Origin: Methylobacterium adhaesivum
Lineage (GTDB): Bacteria; Pseudomonadota; Alphaproteobacteria; Rhizobiales; Beijerinckiaceae
NCBI RefSeq assembly: GCF_022179065.1
Contig: NZ_BPQD01000004.1
Location: forward strand, 1-44,056
Direction of reading: 5' to 3'
Length of the DNA: 44,056 nt
The stretch's first letter is position 1. Each line of letters starts with the position of its first letter. A program made the position numbers and the translations under genes. Positions 40,281 through 44,056 of the stretch are shown one piece after another. The notes under the pieces are model-generated. The model searched no databases, was not told the origin of the DNA, and was given only the letters and a program-made list of their open reading frames with translations.

Positions 40281-40490
40281 ATGCTCCAGTCGGCCCTTTC
40301 GAGCGAGACCACCGAGTTTCCCTGCGAGCAGACGACGCTGCAGGACCAGATCGACGCGGCGGTCCGTGACCGCTCGACCCCCATCAGCCGACTCCTGCGC
40401 CTGATGTCGGCACTGGACGCCGATACCAGTGCCAATCAGAACCTGCGCCACCAGCTGCGCGCACGGATCGGCGCGCCCCTGAACGCCTGA
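40281..40490 (+). CDS. Hypothetical small protein
   Basis: A 69-residue soluble helical protein (TTLQDQIDAAVRDRSTPISR, LLRLMSALDADTSANQNLRH). No family recognised. It is followed within ten bases by a perfect hairpin, which supports its being a real transcription unit. The ribosome site is weak. Confidence 0.5.
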   Translation: MLQSALSSETTEFPCEQTTLQDQIDAAVRDRSTPISRLLRLMSALDADTSANQNLRHQLRARIGAPLNA

Positions 40491-40499
40491 TGCCCGGCC

Positions 40500-40523
40500 G
40501 CGACCGGCCATTCGGCCGGTCGC
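40500..40523 (+). terminator. Perfect 10-bp hairpin, convergent-gene terminator
   Basis: gcgaccggcc, ATTC loop, ggccggtcgc. It lies between convergent genes 40281-40490 and 40540-40845 and may serve both strands. Confidence 0.6.
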
Positions 40524-40539
40524 GCGCAGCCTCTTGGCG

Positions 40540-40845
40540 TCAGGGCAGGACCCAGGCGCAGCGGGTCTCGTCGCGGATGACGAGGCATTCGAACGGCGCG
40601 CCGCCCACCATCGCCCTGTGCTCTGCTACGCCGACGCGGTCACGCGAAACGAGCCGGCAGGCCGGATGGCTGGGCAGGCGCGAGATGGCCGAGGCGTGAT
40701 CGGGGGCGCCGTCGCCCATGAGCACGCGAAGGCCGACCAGGGTTTCGCAGGCGACGACCGATTGGCTGTCCGGCGCCGAATCAGCCGTGCCTCCCCCGGC
40801 CAGCACCAGGAGCAGCGTTGCGAGATATTGGGCGGAACGGCTCAT
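40540..40845 (-). CDS. Secreted four-cysteine protein, paralog 2
   Basis: A 101-residue protein with a signal peptide (QYLATLLLVLAGGGTADSAP). The mature part has CETLVGLRVLM, HPACRLVSRDRVGVAEHRAM, FECLVIRD and TRCAWVL. The four Cys, the RDxV and HxAM/L positions and the CxW end match the gene directly upstream (40842-41243), so the two are tandem paralogs. Two disulfides in the periplasm are likely. The start overlaps the paralog's stop by four bases (ATGA). No named family. Confidence 0.6.
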   Translation of the reverse strand: MSRSAQYLATLLLVLAGGGTADSAPDSQSVVACETLVGLRVLMGDGAPDHASAISRLPSHPACRLVSRDRVGVAEHRAMVGGAPFECLVIRDETRCAWVLP

Positions 40846-41243
40846 CGTGAGGGCTTATCCTTCGCGGCCTTGCCGGCATCGGCCGTCCCCCGGCGCGCGG
40901 CGCGCCCCGGCTCGGGCAGGGTAACAGAACCAGCGACCGTCCATTGGCAAACGCTGGTGGTGCGAACCGCAACGCAATCGTAGGCGCTGCCGTCGAGGGC
41001 GGTGTGATCCGCCAAGGCTGTGACGGCGTCGCGCCCGAGGATCGCACATCCGAGGTGGTCCGCCTTGCTGTCGGACAGGAGTGCTGCCGTCTTCACCGGA
41101 TCGGCGCCCGTCTGCCGCAGGAGGATGCGGAGATTGGCCAGAGAGGCGCAGCCGATGACGGGCGGCGCCGCGGGAGCCGACAGTGCCGGAAGGGCGGAGC
41201 TTCCCAGAATCACGGACAGGAGCGTCGGAAGAGCGAAGCGCAT
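40842..41243 (-). CDS. Secreted four-cysteine protein, paralog 1
   Basis: A 133-residue protein with a signal peptide (RFALPTLLSVILGSSALPAL then SAPAA). Conserved elements are GCASLANLRILLRQTGADPV, HLGCAILGRDAVTALADHTA, YDCVAVR and SVCQW, each paralleled in the next gene. A basic tail (RAARRGTADAGKAAKDKPSR) is unique to this copy. Family unknown. Coupled with paralog 2 as an operon. Confidence 0.6.
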   Translation of the reverse strand: MRFALPTLLSVILGSSALPALSAPAAPPVIGCASLANLRILLRQTGADPVKTAALLSDSKADHLGCAILGRDAVTALADHTALDGSAYDCVAVRTTSVCQWTVAGSVTLPEPGRAARRGTADAGKAAKDKPSR

Positions 41244-41286
41244 CCTACCTGCGTATCACGCACGGAATCGCGGCGGAACAGGAGGT

Positions 41287-41787
41287 TCAGCCCGGTCGCG
41301 CCAGCTTGGCAAATCGCTTCACCGCCCTGTCTCGGCGTAGGCGCGACAGACGGTCGATCCAGAAGATGCCGTCGAGCTGGTCGACCTCGTGCTGCAGGCA
41401 CGCGGCGCGGAATCCCTCCGCATTCTCCTCGTGCACGGAACCGTCGAGATCGTGGAAACGCAGGCGCACATGGGTGGCGCGGTCGACCCGGTCAGTGACG
41501 CGCGGCATCGAGACGCTGCCTTCCATCTGCGGCGCCCGCTCGGGCGAAGCCCACACGATCTCGGGGTTCACGTAGGTCACGGCCGGTTCGTCGGGCTCCA
41601 GGCGCACCACCATCACCCGCTGAAGGAGGCCGAGATGGGGCAGGGTGAGCCCCAGGGCCGAGACCACCTTGAGGGTTTCGAACAGATCCTCCGCCGCCGA
41701 CCGGAGGGCCGCGTCGAAGGCGAGGACGGGCGCGGCCGGCAGGCGAAGGCGTGGATCGGGGAAGAACAGGAGGGGTCGGGCGGGCAC
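41287..41787 (-). CDS. Peptide deformylase-like protein lacking metal ligands
   Basis: A 166-residue member of the polypeptide deformylase fold from a GTG with GGAG nine bases ahead. The three catalytic motifs are altered: GLTLPHLG for GxGLAAPQ, MEGSVSMP for EGCLS (Cys to Ser at 91) and QHEVDQLDG for QHExDHL (second His to Gln at 137). Only His133 and Glu134 remain; the positions match E. coli C90, H132, E133 and H136 with offset one. It is therefore predicted not to bind the catalytic iron and to be inactive as a deformylase. It may bind ribosomes or nascent chains without catalysis; that is inference. Confidence 0.85.
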   Translation of the reverse strand: MPARPLLFFPDPRLRLPAAPVLAFDAALRSAAEDLFETLKVVSALGLTLPHLGLLQRVMVVRLEPDEPAVTYVNPEIVWASPERAPQMEGSVSMPRVTDRVDRATHVRLRFHDLDGSVHEENAEGFRAACLQHEVDQLDGIFWIDRLSRLRRDRAVKRFAKLARPG

Positions 41788-41890
41788 GATGCGGCTCCGG
41801 TGATGGGCGGTTCAGCGGCGGGGTCTGGCGTGGGCCTTGCGAGTTCCTAGGGCCGCCCCCGTGGCGGTTTGTGAAACGAAAGGAGACCGG

Positions 41891-42079
41891 ATGGCGCGCA
41901 ACGGACACGAGACGAGCCCCCTGACCGCACGAAACGCGCGAAATCGCCTGCATGAGCGCGCCGAGATCATTCTGCTCGGACTGACGAGCGTCCTTGGGCT
42001 GCTGTGGGCCATTGTGCTGGTGACCCGTTTCCACGTCCCGCTCAGTGGGTTCGGGCAGTCCCTCTGGCTGATGCGCTGA
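41891..42079 (+). CDS. Small single-span membrane protein
   Basis: A 62-residue protein with a basic N-terminus (TARNARNRLHERAE) and one membrane helix (IILLGLTSVLGLLWAIVLVT), then FHVPLSGFGQSLWLMR. AAGGAG lies seven bases before ATG. No family recognised. It is convergent with the tamB-like gene. Confidence 0.6.
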   Translation: MARNGHETSPLTARNARNRLHERAEIILLGLTSVLGLLWAIVLVTRFHVPLSGFGQSLWLMR

Positions 42080-42101
42080 GGGCCTCCACCCGACCCGCGG
42101 A

Positions 42102-44056
42102 TCAATATTCCCACTCGGCGCCGACGCCGACGGCCGTGCGCCCGTCGCTGCCGGCCTCGCCCTGGATCTTGATCCGGCGCGTCACGTCGTAATCGACGGT
42201 GGCCGCCGTGTCGGCGGGCTTGGCCCCGGCCTTCACCCCGACGCTGAGCTTGTCGCTGAGATAGCGCGAGGCCCCCACCGCCGGGCCGCCGCTCGCCCCC
42301 GTGGAGATGTCGAGGCTGTCGAGGCCGAGGCCCTTACGCGCCTGCTCGAACACGTCGACGCCCCCGGCGCCCCCGGAGAACTGGGCCACGGCCTGGGCGA
42401 GCTGAAGTGCCTGGAACGGCGACAGGCCGCCGGACGCCTTCTTGAACAGGAGGCGTGAGAGCACCTCGTCCTGCGGCAGGGACGGGTCGGAGGTGATCGT
42501 GAACGCGGGCTGGCTCGCCGGGCCGGTAACGGCGATGCGGGCCGTGATCTCGGCGGCCTTGGTCTCGGCCAGGAAATCGAGGTCGGGCTGCGCGATCTCA
42601 CCGCCGAAGGTCAAGCGGCCACGGGTGAAGTCAAGGCGCTGCCCGACTACGCTGAGGCGGCCGCGCCGCATCTCGAACTCGCCCGTCGCCACGGGGTCGC
42701 GCGAGGAGCCGGTGAGGCGTAAGGCGCCCCCGAGTTCGGCGTCGATGCCCCGCCCGCGCACGAAGATGCGGTTCGGCGCGTTCACCGCCACGTCGAGGGT
42801 GGCGTCAAAGGGCACGGCGGCCTTGCCCCGCCGACGTCCGGCCGCCGCGACGGCGGCCTTGCGGTCAGCGCGGGCGGCGAGGCGTACGCGGACCTCAGGC
42901 GGGGTGTTGACGTGGCGCACGCCGTCGAGGGGCTTCACGCTCGCCGGCAGACGATCCGGCACCGTGACGTCGACGGAAACGAGATCAACGCGCCCCGAGA
43001 TCTTCGGCGTGCGGGCCAGGGGACCGCTCAGGGCGAGGTTCAGGCTCGCCACCGCCGTCATGAGCGGGCTCGACACGAGTTCGGCCCGCTCGGCGGTGAG
43101 CCGGAGGCTCCCAGGAAAGCCCGACGCAGGTTGCAGGGCGACGCGACCGTCGGCCCGCAGGGTGCCGCCGTTTCGGGTCAGCGCCGTCAGCCGCTCGACC
43201 ACCAGGGTATCGCCGCGCCCCGTGACCCGGCCCTCGACGTTCGTGAGCCGGATCCCCTGGAGGGGATCGGTGAAGGACCCGCCGGTGAGGGTCGCGGCGC
43301 CCTCGGCGCGGGGCGCCGCGAGGGTGCCGGTGACGCCGGCGTCCAGGGCGATGCGGCCGGCGACGCGCTGCCCGCCGACGCTGAGGAGGGAGTTGGCGAG
43401 CGCCGCTTCCAGGGTGCCTCTCAGCTTGAGGGCGATGGTGCCGCCGGCCGCCACCGGCACGGAGCCCGAGACCGTCATCTCGGCGCCACGCCCCGCCGAG
43501 ACCCGGCCCTCGATGCCGGCCCGGCCTTCGGACAGGGTGCCGCTCGCCTTCGCGTCGATGGGCGGCAGTCCAGCCTTGCGGGTCTCCGGCGTCACGAGGC
43601 GGGCGACGGTGAGAGCGTAATGCCCGTCCGGCCGCTCCGTCGTTCCGCGCAGATCGGCCTCGCCGTCGAGGGTTCCGGTGAGGGCGAGGCCGGGGGAGGC
43701 GATCCGCACGAGGGCAAGGGGCACGGCGCGCAGGGCGAGCTTGAGATCGAGGCGGGGGCCGGCGCGCCCCGACAGGGCGACCCGGCCGGCACCGGCAGCG
43801 ATGACGAGGTTGTCGATGAGGGCGCCGCCGTCCGCGAGCGTGATGGTGGCGGGACCGGCCAGCGCGAGGCGATCGCCGCCGCGCGCGGCGGAGAAGCGGG
43901 CGAGTTCGATCCGGGTCCGATCCGCCGGCACGAGGCGGGCGGCGCCGTCGAGGTCGAAGCCCCGCGCCTTGGCGGTGAGGGTGATGTCGCTGGCGCTCGG
44001 CGTGCCCACGGCGACGAGCCGCACGGTGTCGGGGGAAACCCTCGACACCGTGCGGC
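42102..44056 (-). CDS. tamB: TamB-like translocation/assembly protein, C-terminal part
   Basis: About 650 residues of a larger protein; the frame is open to the window end, so the N-terminus lies outside. The repetitive beta-taco text (for example VVERLTALTRNGGTLRADGR, IALKLRGTLEAALANSLLSV) and the C-terminal DUF490 region (GGLSPFQALQLAQAVAQFSG, DVFEQARKGLGLDSLDI, ASRYLSDKLSVGVKAG) ending in an aromatic AEWEY are typical of TamB. TamB spans the periplasm and, with TamA, helps lipid transport or insertion of outer-membrane proteins. A tamA gene would be expected beyond the right edge. An internal GTG at 44048 is not the true start. Confidence 0.9.
   Translation of the reverse strand, partial: RTVSRVSPDTVRLVAVGTPSASDITLTAKARGFDLDGAARLVPADRTRIELARFSAARGGDRLALAGPATITLADGGALIDNLVIAAGAGRVALSGRAGPRLDLKLALRAVPLALVRIASPGLALTGTLDGEADLRGTTERPDGHYALTVARLVTPETRKAGLPPIDAKASGTLSEGRAGIEGRVSAGRGAEMTVSGSVPVAAGGTIALKLRGTLEAALANSLLSVGGQRVAGRIALDAGVTGTLAAPRAEGAATLTGGSFTDPLQGIRLTNVEGRVTGRGDTLVVERLTALTRNGGTLRADGRVALQPASGFPGSLRLTAERAELVSSPLMTAVASLNLALSGPLARTPKISGRVDLVSVDVTVPDRLPASVKPLDGVRHVNTPPEVRVRLAARADRKAAVAAAGRRRGKAAVPFDATLDVAVNAPNRIFVRGRGIDAELGGALRLTGSSRDPVATGEFEMRRGRLSVVGQRLDFTRGRLTFGGEIAQPDLDFLAETKAAEITARIAVTGPASQPAFTITSDPSLPQDEVLSRLLFKKASGGLSPFQALQLAQAVAQFSGGAGGVDVFEQARKGLGLDSLDISTGASGGPAVGASRYLSDKLSVGVKAGAKPADTAATVDYDVTRRIKIQGEAGSDGRTAVGVGAEWEY

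Noticed and set aside
44018-44052. Inverted repeat gcacggtgtcg / cgacaccgtgc near the window end
   Set aside because: It lies inside the tamB-like coding frame and its codons are ordinary; coincidence of repeated residues (DTVR, RTVS) is likely.
1-44056. CRISPR arrays, rRNA genes, replication origin
   Set aside because: No regularly spaced repeats, rRNA text or DnaA/parS-like clusters were recognised on reading.

Overview
The window is high-GC DNA of an alphaproteobacterium. The gene families point to the Hyphomicrobiales and most probably to Methylobacterium or Methylorubrum: small DUF2934, DUF3606 and DUF6894 proteins, many serine and tyrosine recombinase remnants, an alphaproteobacterial SOS box and a CtrA-type box. 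The genus is inferred from family content; no marker gene fixes it.

The sequence has two halves that meet at a tRNA-Glu gene (31192-31267, minus strand). The left 31 kb is accessory. Positions 1-5.4 kb are a mobile-element graveyard: an IS3-family element cut by the window edge, an older IS remnant that it interrupts, an intact serine resolvase with an array of GGAACG boxes in front of it, a stand-alone resolvase C-terminus, a VanZ/DUF3606 segment between two imperfect direct repeats, and the tail of a tyrosine integrase. From 5.5 to 18 kb lie metabolic cargo genes: a GH15 glucoamylase-like enzyme, an SRAP gene broken by one stop codon, a secreted M20 peptidase, an MFS transporter divergent from a LysR regulator, and a ridA plus polar amino acid ABC transporter operon divergent from a MocR regulator. 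From 18.4 to 23.6 kb come a nuclease fragment, a VOC protein, a three-gene SOS operon (small ORF, umuD, umuC) under a perfect GTTC-N7-GTTC box, and small plasmid- or phage-like genes, one with an internal stop. From 23.8 to 28.7 kb come an SDR with a Tat-like leader coupled to an orphan molybdenum hydroxylase large subunit, an asparaginase with an altered active-site residue, and the N-terminal remnant of a 2-hydroxyacid dehydrogenase. A second copy of the IS3-family element (29045-30289) follows, in opposite orientation to the first, and has cut a gene lying behind an excisionase-like HTH protein.

The right part (31.4-44 kb) looks like ordinary chromosome: the RNA methyltransferase genes rlmB, tlyA and a RumA/TrmA-type gene, a CYTH/CHAD protein, a glutathione S-transferase, several small secreted or membrane proteins, a DUF2934 protein with a histone-H1-like tail behind a CtrA-type box, two tandem secreted four-cysteine paralogs, a peptide deformylase-like protein that has lost two of its three metal ligands, and the C-terminal part of a TamB protein that runs off the end.

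Functionally the clearest modules are: (i) SOS mutagenesis (21.27-19.2 kb); (ii) uptake of an amino-acid-like solute with imine/enamine detoxification, controlled by a PLP-binding regulator (18.05-13.0 kb); (iii) recombination modules at 1.4-4.3 kb; (iv) a probable island boundary at tRNA-Glu. No CRISPR array, rRNA gene or replication origin was seen.
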